A stretch of 64,000 nt of DNA, from positions 24,125,936 through 24,189,935 of the forward strand of contig CAIIXF020000006.1 in the NCBI GenBank assembly GCA_903813345.2. The letters are read 5' to 3'. The DNA comes from Owenia fusiformis. Lineage: Eukaryota; Annelida; Polychaeta; Sabellida; Oweniidae. Below are positions 37,016 to 51,000 of the stretch, piece after piece. The first letter of the stretch is position 1. Each line of letters opens with the position of its first letter. Both the position numbers and the translations under genes were made by a program. Below the pieces are notes generated by a model, which worked only from the letters and a program-made list of their open reading frames with translations, was not told the DNA's origin and did no database searches.

Positions 37016-37384
37016 TCGTCATGTACGCAAAATACGCCCAGGCGTACTGTTTGAATTTGAAAAAATATTTTGAAAAAACATGAAATTCAGTATTTTACTG
37101 TTATTTTCTTTGATGATGTGTAAACCTTTGTCGTACAAGTGTATTAACAATAAGTTCTCGATTCCCTCATTGCCATTCACTGTTTTCGTGATTCAAAGAT
37201 TCAAATTTTTTCGTGATTCAGAGTTGCGTCATTCTTGTACGTTCGTGCTGCCATCTTTATATCGACCCAGAACCTATGGTAGGTCTGCACGAAAAATCAT
37301 ATGCCAAAAATCGCATTCATCTTCACACATTATTCATCCACATACGGGGGCGTACCCTTGCAAAATGACCACGATACGCGCCTG
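37016..37384. mobile_element. CAGG...CCTG MITE with 5-bp duplication, copy 1
   Basis: 369 bp with inverted ends CAGGCGCGTATCGTCA and TGACCACGATACGCGCCTG. It is flanked by CCATA at 37011-37015 and 37385-37389. The ends and the short duplication resemble non-autonomous hAT-type elements, but a 5-bp duplication is unusual for hAT. Plus-strand open frames across it (37080-37433) are incidental. Confidence 0.75.
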
Positions 37385-37550
37385 CCATATACTGTACAGT
37401 ATATATGTAATTTACAGCATGATATATTGTTAATCATGATTAGAAAAGCAGCTTTTCATACATATGAGCAAGAGTGTATCATACCCTTATAACAAAAGTA
37501 TACAAAATATATCCAAAATTAACAAATTCACCATGGACATTTCATCTGTA

Positions 37551-37681
37551 GCAAGGCATGAATATGCAAAATGACACCAAACGCCAACCACCGAATAGTA
37601 ACTGCCGAACAGCATCTACAAAAAAGTTGGGGACCATATAACAACAATATGTGCCCACTTGTGATGGACTGGTGACAATAA
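37551..37681 (+). mobile_element. MITE family A, copy 3
   Basis: A diverged copy: GCAAGGCATGAATATGC, AAATGACACCAAACGCC, TCTACAAAAAAGTTGGGGAC and an end near GACTGGTGACAATA. It lies in the DAXX-ATF6 intergenic region. Confidence 0.65.
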
Positions 37682-38305
37682 TACTGGGTGTATAGCTGTA
37701 TATCCTAGATACATAATATTCAGTTAATTCAGTATTGCATATATAGTATGTAATTGTGTAATTTTATGGGAGTCAATGGAAAGAAGCATCACCAGATATC
37801 ATATTAGGTACTTTCATCATAGATCTTTTTACAACTTACGCTACAACTAAACAGGCTAACAGGAATAGGCCTGCTCTGACATAAAAAAATAAAAATAATA
37901 TTGGCAAAGTTCAGAGGAAAACCCACAAAATAACATGATTTTGGCATGCACCATTTTAAATGCATTAATTCATTTAGTTAGTTGTCCATAAAACGCATTA
38001 TCTAATAAACTTGATTCTGTTTGATAATAATTAAGCCATGTATCTAATGACATACACATTATTCCTTGACTACTGACAGGGCTTGAGCTAAGATCTGATC
38101 CACTGAACATTGGCAGGTTACTTATGATACAGACCAGTCAATTTGTTTTGTCTCGTATGGGAAAATAATATTGCGACAAGACAGACTGATCTGTGAAGTC
38201 ATTTTGTCCAACTGCACTCAGATTTTTTTTAGAGCCCTGGACACTGTTGAATCATGTATTAAAGGACAGTATTTAAAATTTCATATTTATAACAATTTCC
38301 AACAT

Positions 38306-38973
38306 CACACCGGAATAGCCTGACTACGGTAAGTCAGATACCATTGTCACAAATGGCGGACATAACCGTCGCTTCAACTGTTTAATCACTTGGTCCTCAT
38401 TTCATGGGATTTTATCGTTGCTAATTCTGTGCATGCATTAAGCTCTTGTGATAATGTATCATATGAAATCCCATTTTCAACCAAATTGGGTTGTGAATCG
38501 CCACAATATAGCATCTTCGATATCGTCAATGACAACGGAATCTGAATTTGAGTAATTTAGAAAGACAACAGCATATGTAATTACAGTGTCCATTGTCCCG
38601 TATCTCATTTTGATCGGTTAAATTAAAGAATTTATTTCGATGGTAGAACATTATTAACTGTACAATGAGTATAAAGACACTTTGATTGATCTGAATTTGA
38701 GTAATTTAGAAAGACAACGGCATATGTACTTACAGTGTCCGTTGTCCCGTATCTCATTTTGATCAGTTAAATTAAAGACTTTATTTCGATGGTAGAACAT
38801 TATTAACTGTACAATGAGTATAAAGACACTTTGATTGATTGTTGTTCCAAAGGAATTTAGTCTAGGTGCTCTATTAAACATAGAGTTCATTAAAATCTAA
38901 TTGAAGCGACGTTTATGTCCGCCATTTGTGACAACGGTATCTGACTTTACCGTTGTCAGGCTATTCCGGGGTG
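38306..38973. mobile_element. Foldback MITE abutting the DAXX 3' end
   Basis: 668 bp with arms of about 80 bp: CACACCGGAATAGCCTGAC at the left and the inverse of CACCCCGGAATAGCCTGAC at the right. The flanking direct repeat is AACAT (38301-38305 and 38974-38978). The interior has a 149-bp tandem duplication (units from 38542 and 38691), each with AATAAA on the minus strand. It ends 34 bp from the DAXX stop codon. Confidence 0.85.
38631..38785 (-). terminator. Two AATAAA signals inside the MITE, downstream of DAXX
   Basis: AATAAA on the minus strand at 38780-38785 and 38631-38636, one per 149-bp unit. They are the first canonical signals I see after the DAXX stop at 39008. If used, the transposon supplies most of the DAXX 3' UTR and its polyadenylation site. 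Confidence 0.4.
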
Positions 38974-39007
38974 AACATGCATAAAATCCTTTTGCATTTT
39001 ACACTTA

Positions 39008-42000
39008 TTAATCTAAAACAATAATATCTCCAGATTTTGTCTGATCAGATTTAGTTTGTGGTTGATGTTTAGGTTTGTGATCAGATTTAGTTTGTGGTTG
39101 GTTTACTTTAGGTTTGCGTACAGTAACTTCATCGTTGGTTGACAATGATCTATATGACTCAATTTTTAGCCCCGGGGAAAATTGGGGCGATCTTTGTGAT
39201 TGAGAATTCTTATGATTTGTTGCAACTGATATTGGTTTGGTCAACTTTGATCCCATTGCATTTGTTGCAGCATTGAGAGGTGCAACAATTTTATCCCTTG
39301 ATGCGGCATAGTGGTCGATTGTAACAAATTTGCCAATCGTTGTGGAAGTATTTTTTGTACTGGTTTTGATCTGATTGGTTAATCCAGAGTTCTGAACAGT
39401 CTTGATTTTGGGATTGGAATGCTTGCCTCCTGAGTTATGAACTTTAGTAGTTCTGTTAAAAGGTTTGGAAGGTGTAGAATGTTTTAAGGGCGATGAAATC
39501 AAATCCTGAGATTGAGAGTCTATAATTGAGCTAAAATCAGTTTCATACTCTGAGTATGAAACTTCCTTTTCTTCATCTTCATCGTCAATAATTTCTATAC
39601 TTTGACGGCCAGTATTTCGCTTTTTAGTGCTAGGTCTGTCAAGTTTAGCAAACCGCCTGCTTTTCTTTTGAACTTCCGTTGAGGTAGGATTTTGTGAATC
39701 TTCAGAATTGGAGGAGAAAATATCTGGAGATTGCTCCTTGGTGCTTTTTTGGTTTGGACCATTACTGACTCCTTCTGATTTGGGCGATAGCCTGTCAGAA
39801 TCAACATTCTGTACACCATTTAGTTTTTCTTTTATTTCTTCAAATATAACATTTGCAACCTCCATTTTAGATTTTATTTCATCATCAAGGCTGGTATCAG
39901 ATTCATCACTGATCTTTTCTTTTTTCTTGACCTCAGGTTCATTCACATCATCCTCATCATCTATTTCCAAAGTTATAGGTTCAGAATCTTCAGAAGCATC
40001 AATTTTCTGCTTTGATTTAGTGTCTAATTTAACATTGTTATCATTTTGAAAATTTAGAGGTTTAGAAGACTCTGGATTGGAATCTATGTCTTGGTCCTCA
40101 AACAGATTAGGACTAGCTTCATCTTCTGAAGTAGCAGCTTCATTGAAATTACCATTGTTAGCTTTACCTTCTGTAGGATCTTCTTCATCACTTGTAGGGG
40201 CAGATTTATTTTGTGTTGCAATAATAATTTTTTTCGTTCGTTCTGCAAACGATTTGGATACTTTTAATTTCAGTTTTGATGGACTTGGTTTGTAAACTGA
40301 TTTTCGGATTTTCTTTCCTGGAGATCTGATAATTTCAGATGGAGCATCTTTTTCAGTTTTTTTTCTTTCCTTTATGACGTCATCATTATTACTGATGACT
40401 TTTACTCCAATAATGTGAACACTTCCAGAGGTTTCACTTTTTATACATACATCACTATCTTTCTGGGCATCACATGTATCCATAGGCGTTTCCTCTAATT
40501 CAATATCAGAGTCAAGATTGGTGGTATCATTTAGAATTTCTTGACTACTTGATTCTCTGTACTCAGCAGATGTAGGATCTTCTAATAAATCCCAATCATT
40601 TTCTTGCATAGCAATGTCACTTTCCTGAGACTCCTGACTATCTTGACTATCAAAGATTGTTTCTGGTTTACGTTTGTGCCTATTTTGTTTGTGGATATCC
40701 ACAGGAGTCCGGTCTCTTGGAGTTACACAAATTTCAGGCAGTTCATCATCAATTACTATGGTAATCTCATTGTCAGATTCAACATCATCTGTTGGGTTTA
40801 CAGATTTAACATCAAGGGTTGTATCATCTGTGGGGTTTACAGATTTAACATCAATGGTTGTATCAACTGTGGGGTTTACAGATTTAACATCAAGGGTTGT
40901 ATCAACTGTGGGGTTCACAAATTTAGCATCAAGGGTTGTATCACTCATAGGGTTTGTAGATTTAATGTTAGGGGTTGTTGTATCATTGGATGTGATAGGT
41001 TTAATTCCTGGGGATGAATGCTTGTCTGATTTAGGTTTAGGTTCTGATTTATCTCTGGGGCTTCCACTTTTAAGATCAGAGACTTTTATTCTCCGTGGCA
41101 TCTTTGGAGTTTCATAATTAGATTTGTGTCTGTTATTATCCTCAATAACTGTTGTATCTGAGTGCATAGATGTTATATTCTTAGGGGTTGGTTTTGAATT
41201 TAAACTTTTGTCTTCAGGTCCAGTTTGCTCTTTGTCACTATTATCATCGGACAAAACCAGCATTTCAGGCAGCTCTTGCGACTGTGAATTTGGCGATAAT
41301 GGACTAGGGGTCCGAGATGAATCTGGAAAACAAAAATATAAGAATCACAATATTTATAAAGATTGATTTTTCATTTCACTATAAAGGTATATGCATTCCC
41401 TTTATTTTCCCATCAATAATATTACAATGATGCATGCTATCATGCAGCCATGAAGTAAACTATCAGCTTTAAAAGATAGTTCTGTTCCTCATAAAGAATA
41501 AAGAACAACTATTTCTCATTTAAAATATTATAATTAAATACAATATCCTAGATGCAAGTAGAAATAATCTTGATTTACATCATTAAAAATTCACAATTCA
41601 GTCAAACTGGTGTCATATTTGGAATCTACATATAAAATTACATCTAAAAATGTTTTGAAAAGAGTTTATCAACTTTGAAAATTTAATTTTCTTTGAAAAT
41701 GTGACTTCTAGGTCGGGGAGATTCCCCATAAACCCCATGTTGTAAAACTACAAAAAGTGAAATATCTTTTCTTGTGTTGGGCAGATATTTTCTTTTACTG
41801 GACATATTTTAATTTGTATAACTATCACATATATAAGGGTAATTTGAAAAGTGAACCATTAAAACTGATGCATATTCAAGTTTAAGGGAATTTTGTAATA
41901 CCCTGCCATGTTATTTCCCCCGAATCAGCCACCTGGTGGCGAAACTGGTAACTACCTACTCGCATCTGAGTAATTGTAACTAACTGTAAATGATGAAATA

Positions 42001-45000
42001 ATAGCTACAAATTAGAAAATAAATTAAAAAAATTACAAAACCCAGGTTAGAGAGTGGTAGATAGTGGTAAATAGTATTAACATGAAGCCTCAATTGTCTG
42101 TATGCTAACACAGTGAACTGTCTATTTGGCAAAGATGATTTCATAAATGAGCTAAAAATGACATTAACACAGTTACTGAATATAGAATAATAGACTTAGA
42201 ATAACTGTTGATATGATCCAACCGGTATGGCAGTTTTAATTTGTACCATCTATGTAATGAGATGAATGAACCAAAGGATAAATGGACACCTAGTCAATCC
42301 AATAGGTTCATTATATGAGCAAAAACCATCTTATAAGTGAAGACCCTAAATGCTTTGTCCATCACACATATGTGTAGTATTGTGTAGACTTCAATAACTT
42401 GAGAGTTCCCAGAGTGAGGGGGAGTAAAATAGAGGCTTGACGCAAGACAATGCAATTAAATTGTAACAAGGCATTGCAAAATGTCACCACCTGCTGTTTG
42501 GTACAGATACTGACTGCCAAACTATTACAATACATGTATCAACACTTTTAGTGTTGACATAAAAATCAATTCAATCCTGGAATGTCACTCTTACTCTAAG
42601 CAAAAATGTCAAGAGACCCACTGAACACAGTAATTTACATGTATAGAACCATAACTGACATTCCCTGCCCTTTAACCTGAATTTTACCTTCACAGACCTT
42701 TTTTGCCATTTGCCTCCTCATTGGTTGATTCTGCTCCACTCTGATTGGCTGGGAGTTCTGACTCAGATTCATCCGTATCGGCTGTACTGTCTCCATCTAC
42801 CTCTTGTTTGTAAGTGAACTTTGATATTACCTACAATTTCAATTCATTTATTTTTAACTGATTTTGGGTTATAATAATTTATATGCTACAGTATTTGTTT
42901 TGATTAAACTATAAAACAAACAAAAGGTTATATTCTCAAAAAATAAAAGCAATTTACAACAGAGATAGTGAAATATTAAATATGTCAATTTCAATTTGTT
43001 TATTTCCTAATTTGGCTTTACTCTTCAATGACCATATGAGGAAATATGTTTTTAATTCAATGATGGATCAACATTTTTCATGCATAGTTGAGCACCTGAG
43101 CGCTTATTTGGGGGTTGTGCTAAATACACGGATTACAGTCTATGAAATATATTTTACTTGGATCATATTTTGGAAATAACAAGTCACACACAATATTATG
43201 ATTCAAAAGTTACTACAATTTCCAATTCAAAACATTAATTCAAAATGGAAATTAAAATTTTGGTCTTCCAGTATCACGATCAAAAAAGGTCCCTGATAGA
43301 TCAGTATTGCGCATACAGTATGTCGGTATTGCAGTTTCTTCTCTGGCGGGTAACCATGGATACTTACAGCTTCTAGTCTATTGTGTCCAATGTGTTTGTT
43401 TTGTTCTAACTTCCTCTTCAGATCACGGTCATACAGTGCAGGGTCGTCAAATTCTCTGAAAGTACAGAACACACAAACTTTAATATGAAGCTGTTTATTG
43501 AACTTTATAAGTCATTCCAAGGATAGAGAGATCCATGGCAGGCCCGTAGCCAGGTTTGCCAAGGGGGTTCACTTTTTGAAAAATTCCAGGGGGTTCACTT
43601 TTGACAATTTTGGTCAAAAAATGACCAAAATCACTTGAAAAGTGCTCAGCATAGTGAAAAACTGCATGATTTTGAAAGAATTTTTGACCAGGGGGGAGGG
43701 GGTTCACCCGAACCCCCCTGGCTACAGGCCTGCATGGTGTTATTTCTAATGAGATTCTAAATTCCAGACACCTGATCTTATTATTAGATCTCATTAGAAT
43801 ATTCAATGCTTTCTTACCAGTACATTTTTATGAAAATATAAGCTTTAATATAAGATATCTCATCAATTACCGCCAATTCATTGAGGCTAAACATCTCAAA
43901 AACTGAACATCTTGCAAGTTCAATCACTTAAAAATCAAATATATTGAAAATTAAACAACTAAAAAACTTGAAAGATGGATATTTTGAAAAATCAAGCACC
44001 TTGAAATCTGAACAATAAATCAAAAAGTTAACGACATCAAAGAGAGACATAAAAAACATAGTTTTAAATACAGATGAGATTGACTTTTGACATACGATTT
44101 AATTCTATAACATGGTTTTATGAATTATGTTCAGTACATATGAAATCAGTACATTGATAACACTACTGGGTCAATGTTCAAACCATACTAATAGGTAACC
44201 ATGTATTACATTCTGTACACAAACCTTGCAAAGCATTTGTATGGGAGCCAATAAAAAGTCAGCAGGCTATACACGCTCATATACCCCACATTATTACCAC
44301 CTTGCCGGGCCAGTTCTAGGGGTTTTAGTGCTAGTTTAGAAGGCATTCATTTTACTATATCGACCTGAGAAATGTGTGACGTCACAGTGGTGGTCCATAT
44401 GGACCGGTCTAGAATATATTCTGGACCGGCAATTTTCCCCGGGAAATTAGAAATCGTTCAATGCGTAAGATTTCCTTGCTGTTTCAGTCCTGGTCATTAA
44501 CGGTGGTAATAATACTAATAACGTCATTTCTGCGAGCAATATAGTGAAATATTTGACCTTGGGTCTTAGGCCCTCGGTCCAATATTTCACTATATTGCCC
44601 TTAGAAATGACGTTATTGTACTATTCATTCATGACATATTGCAACCCTGTGAAGTCTACTCGAAAACAGATATATGACATCACTGATATGAAGTTACTGA
44701 GTCATGGGAATAAAGAGATGCAAAACATCAGTTATGTAAATGTGACAAGGGATATGCTTTCATTCTTGCCCAAACTGCTACCCTGCGTGCAGAGTCTAGT
44801 TAAACTACACTCTGCCTAGTAGAGACCATATTACAGTTTAGTAGCCCCCACGACGGGTACCGGTGACAGTTTGGGTAATAAATCACTTCTGACCTACACG
44901 TTGACCTTTCTTCCACCAATCAGTGAGCTTGAAGAAACATATGCCAAATGCTTATTCAACAAGTTAAACCTAGTCTGGGCCTTATTTCTTATCTGACATT

Positions 45001-48000
45001 TCTTGTGGCCCGCCCTAGGTTTAACATCCGTGCATATTCGGCCCTTGATGCAAAAAATGTTAATGATGGCCTATGGCAGCGCATAGAGTTCTATGCGCAT
45101 TTTATTAATAACTGATAGTGAGAATTTGCAACCAATGAAAGCATAGCACGGAAGTTAAACCCAACCACGGCAACAAGAACACTCGGATTATAAATGAAAG
45201 CCGTGGTATTGGGTTTAACTTGTTGAACTAGCCAAATGCGTGCTAATATTAAAGGATAACGTCAGAAGGAATGACCATATATAGAACGTCGGTCAAATTT
45301 GGCCGATGAACACTGATTGGTGCGGTGAGTTCACAGGTTTATCTTAGTTTGAAAGAGTGAAGACGAAGCTCTCTTTTAAGAAGTGAAGTCGAACGAATGC
45401 AAAGGGTACCAAACTGCCCATAAAGGCAGAACTTACTCCAGGTCATCGTTACAGGACCTTAAATATTGTGTAAGTGGAGAGATATCTTAAATATAAGTGT
45501 TGAGAGATAACCAATCATTCAATGTTGTAAATACTGGTATAAGAACACAATAACATAGCTGCAATAAGTAATTTCACACATATCATCATCTGTATAAAGG
45601 GGACTGGGATTTAGAATTACATGTAAGTTCATTCTTTAATTCTTTTTGAAAATGATTTTATTCGACATTCGGTTGTTTGTGTCTGCAACAAATGGCAGGT
45701 GTTTTTTATTATATCTTGGTTACCGCCATATTTGGGGAGCAATACCTTATTGGTATATTCTTTATTTTACACTCGAAGACAGAGTCAGAAACCCCTCCTT
45801 GGAGGAGCCCTGTGTCCTTTTGTGTGCACAGGTACACAGACATACAGGTACACACCACAGCCTTTTATACGAGTCGTGAACCACTCAGTGAAACACCCAG
45901 AATTACATAACACACAAACAAATTAGTCTGAACTGGGAATCGAACCCAGGGCCAAGCGATATTGATAACCTTGACTCTGCCACTGAGCCATAGCGGATGA
46001 CATTTTGCATGTCAATGTCTTGTTAATTATTGATTTCGTTCCTTGCAATCAGTATTCCTATTACAAACAGTTCTTTCTACAGGGTGACCGGAAAAAAAGG
46101 AGACCATTGAAATAGGCAATATCTCCTAAAATAGACTAGTGACATCAATGAAATTTTGCATACATCAGGACAGTTCTATGGAAATTTGTTCCTGAAAGTG
46201 TCAATACAAGCAGTCAACTGGTTCAGGAGCTATGATCATTTACATAACATGCTCCAAATAGGCGCAATTGAGACCAACGCAGAGCTGGATACATTTGGCA
46301 AATACCCTTACATATTCCGACCTTGTTATGGCATTACATTTAGCATTTATTGCCACCTTTAGGTCAGCAATTGTCTCAGGATTGTTTTGGTACACATTGT
46401 CTTTCAAATTGCCCCACAAAAAGAAATCAGGTGGATTCAAATTTGAGGTGTATGGAGACGAAGCTTATCTGACCTATGGCTTCTGACTCAGTGGTCCCAC
46501 TCAGTTACAGTATCATCCTAAGGAGGTTTTGGGCAGCCCTTGGTTTTCATATGGGATTTAATTGTGCCATATAGTGGTTTTAGTAACATGGCACTATGCC
46601 CAATACCTAAAGTGACTCTTAAGATTTGGTAAATCAGCACTTTGGCAACAGGATGATGAACCACATGTCAGATAACCCGTCATTGCCATTACAGCCTAGA
46701 CTTGAATCCTGCTGATTTCTTTTTGTATGGATATTTGAAAGACAATCTATACCAAAACAATCCTCAGACTATTGTTGACCTAAAGAAGGCAATCACTGCT
46801 ATATGTAATGCCATAATAATGCCATAGAGGGCAGAACATGTAAGGGTAGTTTGCCATATGAATCCAACTCTGCGTTGGTCTCAATTGTGCCTATTTGGAG
46901 CATGTTATGTAAATGATCATAGCTCCTGAACCAGTTGAATGCTTGTATTGAAACCTTCAGTAACAAATTTCCATATAACTGTTCCAGTGTATGCAAAATT
47001 TCATTGATGGCACTTGTCTAGTTTAGGAGAAATTGATTACTTCAATGGTCTCCTTTTTTTCCGGTCACCCTGCCCTTGTATGATTAATGAAATAAAGCAC
47101 TACTGGAAACTTTTCAAAAATTATTACAGGTAAAAATTTGAAAAATGGATCCAAAGTCTGATGAGCATGATAAAGAAATGGGAAAGAACCAAGAAGGCCC
47201 ACTCACGTACAAGGTTCCTGATGAACATGTGTTCAAGGGAGTGAAGCTACATGATGGAATGCTACACGAGGGTTCTGAAGAGGCAGACATTTATGATAAT
47301 CTGGAATTGACAGTGGATGACTGTATAGTAGCATCATACCCCAAATCAGGTATAATTTCAACATTTTGAGGTAGTAAGATGTTTATTTCTACATGGATTG
47401 GAACTGTCATATATCTCACGTAAAATAAGAACAGTGGTTGAAGTGGTTTATTAATATTGCTGCTAAATTACTTTAACAAGCATAACTGCTGTTTGATTGT
47501 CTTTATGACTATCAATTAACCCATGGACCTGATGGAGGGAAAGTTGTTTTTGTTTTTCTGTCTTGCATTATCTATTAAAGGACAACTGAAATAGCTTTTC
47601 TCAACTTGAAGCTACAAAAATGCGGTTTTCTCCATTGTAAGCCCAACGTAGTGCTCTTGCGATAGCCATTATAAAATAAATGCTAGATAACTGCTAACGG
47701 TCATAGATAAAGAAATAAAACTAACTGATCAATCAAATTGGCCCCCACGTGATTAGTAACGTCATATACAAAATATAGCTTTGGTTTATTGGTTTCTTAG
47801 TAATCACAACGTCACGGCAACCATAGGATTGTTGTGTAAACAAATAACAAAACATTTTGGCATTATGACGTCATGATCTAAGGGACCAAAACAGGCCACG
47901 TGGGGGCCAGTGAGAGATCATGTGGGGGCCAATAACGTCACAACCAATTCGAATATTGCTTATTAAGCAGCTATAACGATCATTAGAGTGAAATAATTTT

Positions 48001-51000
48001 CACACTTCTGATGAGAAAACATGTCCAAATACATTTATCAAAAAATCATATTGATTCCTTTAGGTAAAAAATACCATTTCATATCTGCTTTAAGCTGAAA
48101 GCGTTGTATTTGGCTGCACCTGTTGTTATATGAGTATGATAGATGTCATCATTGTAAATATACTTTACCAAGAAGTCTCGACCAACAGAATATTCAAAGG
48201 AATTCAAAAATAGAATATAAAATACTGTGATGGTTGCTATCTTTTCAAAAATCATGCCAGTGTTTTACATGTTGCTCATTGTGCTTTTTAATAATTAAAA
48301 TGTAAATGCTGTTGGATGTTTTATGTTTTATGCTTCCACAAGAAGTGGTGACACATTGTTTTAGTCTCCAACTTTTTGTGGACAGCGTTTGGCATTTTGT
48401 GTTCTGCATCTGTAGCAAATGGCAGGTGGTGACATTTAACATTTATGTCCTAATGTTGTGGTTTGTCATTTTCCAGGAACCACATGGACCCAGGAGATTG
48501 TTTGGTTGTTACATCACGGAGCCGACACAGACAAAGCAAAGGAAACAACACTGACTGAAAGATTTTCATTCATCGAAATGATCCAACAGATCCGTAAAGT
48601 ACCCGAGATGCTACCGCCAAAACTGATCAAAACTCATGTGCCGTATTCAAGCCTTCCCAGGAATTATCTCAATAATTCCACAACGAGACCGAAAGTTGTT
48701 TACATAGCACGCAATCCTAAAGATACAGCAGTGTCCTATTTTCATTTTTACAGAGCAAATAGGGCCTATGGGCTGTACAAAGGAAGTTGGAGTGATTTCT
48801 TTGAAATGTTTATCAACGAATACACAGTCTATGGATGCTGGTTCAAACATGTTGTATCTTGGCACAACTTCGCCAAAATGGAGCCTAACATTCTTTTCTT
48901 AAAATATGAAGACATGAAAAAGAAACCGACAGAGCAAATACACAAAATTGCCACATTCTTAGGTAAAGACATTGATAAGGAAGAAGTATTGAAATTAACC
49001 GAGCACACAAAATTTGAAAGCATGAAATCAAACAAAGCCGTTAACTATTCATCAAGTGAGAGGATTGATGCTTCAGTTTCACCATTTATGAGAAAGGGTC
49101 AAATCGGGGACTGGAAAAACTATTTCACAGTTGCTCAAAATGAAAGGTTCATGATGATGTATGAAGAAAAACTGAAAGGCACTGATTTGACATTTGAATT
49201 TGAGTAACACCACACCATGCTGCTCTGGGAATTAACACACTCTAAAATGTTTCCCCGATAGGTCAAAATAATTGACTTATCTATCGAGGACAACAATGAA
49301 AAGATTAATGAATATACACATGTTTAACAATTAGTTGTCACCACCCTGTACTTTAGCTTGTGACTGGAGTAAGATAATTTACATTCCCTTTCCCTATCAA
49401 GATTTGAGGTGATTTAGTCATAATAATGTGAATAATAACATAATGTGACTTTATCATTGCAGAACAGTAATGGGATATCAATATAGGCAACATCGGATAT
49501 ACATATATCTTATATTAAACAAATATCAACAGTCACTTAGCCATCAAAATTCTTTTTCAATCAAAAATCTGGAAAATATAAACTTCATAGGCTGGGTCAA
49601 ACAACTCAAGAAATTGATATATAATACAAATTATTTCAATGATTCTTTACATCCACCACATATACAACATGTTCAACAGGTACTTTCTCCAATCAACCAG
49701 CAGTGTTGAAGTCATATAATGCATAGTGTCCTAAATGATAATTTTATGTTCTATTGGGGCACACTAAATCAAGTAATACATTTCTATATATAAATATTAT
49801 TTTGTCTTTGTGTTTCTCTTCTGCTTCCTCAAAAAATTAAATAAATAAAACTCTCTACATTACAATCCATGCGCTGCAACAGTTGCTTTAAATTTCTTTA
49901 AGATATAGTTATAAATGACATATGAAGGTGCTAAATGAGATTTCATCAAGTCTTTTATATCGGTAGATACTTCAATTTTTCCTGATGTTTTTTTTAACGC
50001 TGGTTTTCTCAATGATACATAGTCTCTCCATGCCCCCCTAAAATATTCTGGCAATAATTTCTCAAAAAACTGAATAGATATATTGTATTGTTCTGTAACA
50101 CCAATAAATGTATATGCATTGTCGATGTTGTATATTGCCTTCTCTATGGCATACGTAATGTTGTACAGGCATGCGTCAGAATGGCCACAGAACCATCTCG
50201 GGTACACCGAAGTGTCCAAGTTGCATCGGGTTAAATCTTGCTCTGATTTCGCACCAGATAAACACTGTTGGAGGCTCATGTTTTTCTCTTCAGGAGAGAA
50301 CTTTTTTTTTAACAGGCTATCGTGTCTGTAGAAATAATATGATGATATAGCATGTTCTACTGGATCTCGAATCATATTTATATAGACTGGCTCCTTTTTG
50401 TGATCTTCTCCAAATGGCACATAATATATATGTCGATTGAAAATTGTCCTTTTTTTCATTCTACTACATTTCCGCACAAATGCTTTGCAACCTTCTTCTT
50501 TTAATCGTTCATGGAAATAATCACTAGATGTTATTGCATTATAAGAATTATTTCTTTGTAATCGTTTAATCATTGTCAGCAAAGTTGTTGAGCCACATTT
50601 TGGTATTCTATTATAGATCACTAGGGATGTGTTCTGCGTGGTTGGTTTCCTAAAAGGACTTGTTGAAGTAGCATCAATATATTTCCAAATATCCACATCT
50701 TCATAAGGATAATGTGGTGGGGCAATACTTGCTTCCTTGATGGGAACCTGGTTACGATTATTCTTAAGATGAACAACACATTTTATTAGACATTATCTAA
50801 TTCATTTTGAATGCTCAAAATGGTATATATGAGTTGTCAACTCTCTTGAAATTCTGATTTGTATTAAAGATGCACATGTTGAAAGTATACCCAACCTAGA
50901 AATAACATTTCAATGAAAATACAAATAATTGCTTATGGTAGTGGAAGGTACTGGAACGTTCCAAAAAATTGCTAGACCTGCACATGTTATTTTCTAGTAC

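Larger units (their letters stand above)
46081..47071. mobile_element. Mariner-type foldback element
   Basis: 991 bp with arms of about 230 bp beginning AGGGTGACCGG and ending CCGGTCACCCT. The arms also contain matching pieces of a mariner-like transposase C-terminus in opposite orientation (46240-46440 minus; 46693-46827 plus). The AGGGTG-type terminus is known in IS630-Tc1-mariner relatives. It sits immediately upstream of the SULT gene. Confidence 0.75.

Noticed and set aside
40604-41117. Long plus-strand frames (137 and 147 codons)
   Set aside because: Antisense shadows of the DAXX last exon, produced by the in-frame 39-bp repeat.
43495-43806. 103-codon minus frame
   Set aside because: Runs across the MITE 43539-43732 and its flanks. 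The apparent protein is transposon sequence.
45926-45998. Functional tRNA gene on the minus strand
   Set aside because: Box A and box B are present but the acceptor ends do not pair, no anticodon stem is convincing and a non-tRNA body follows, so it is a SINE head.
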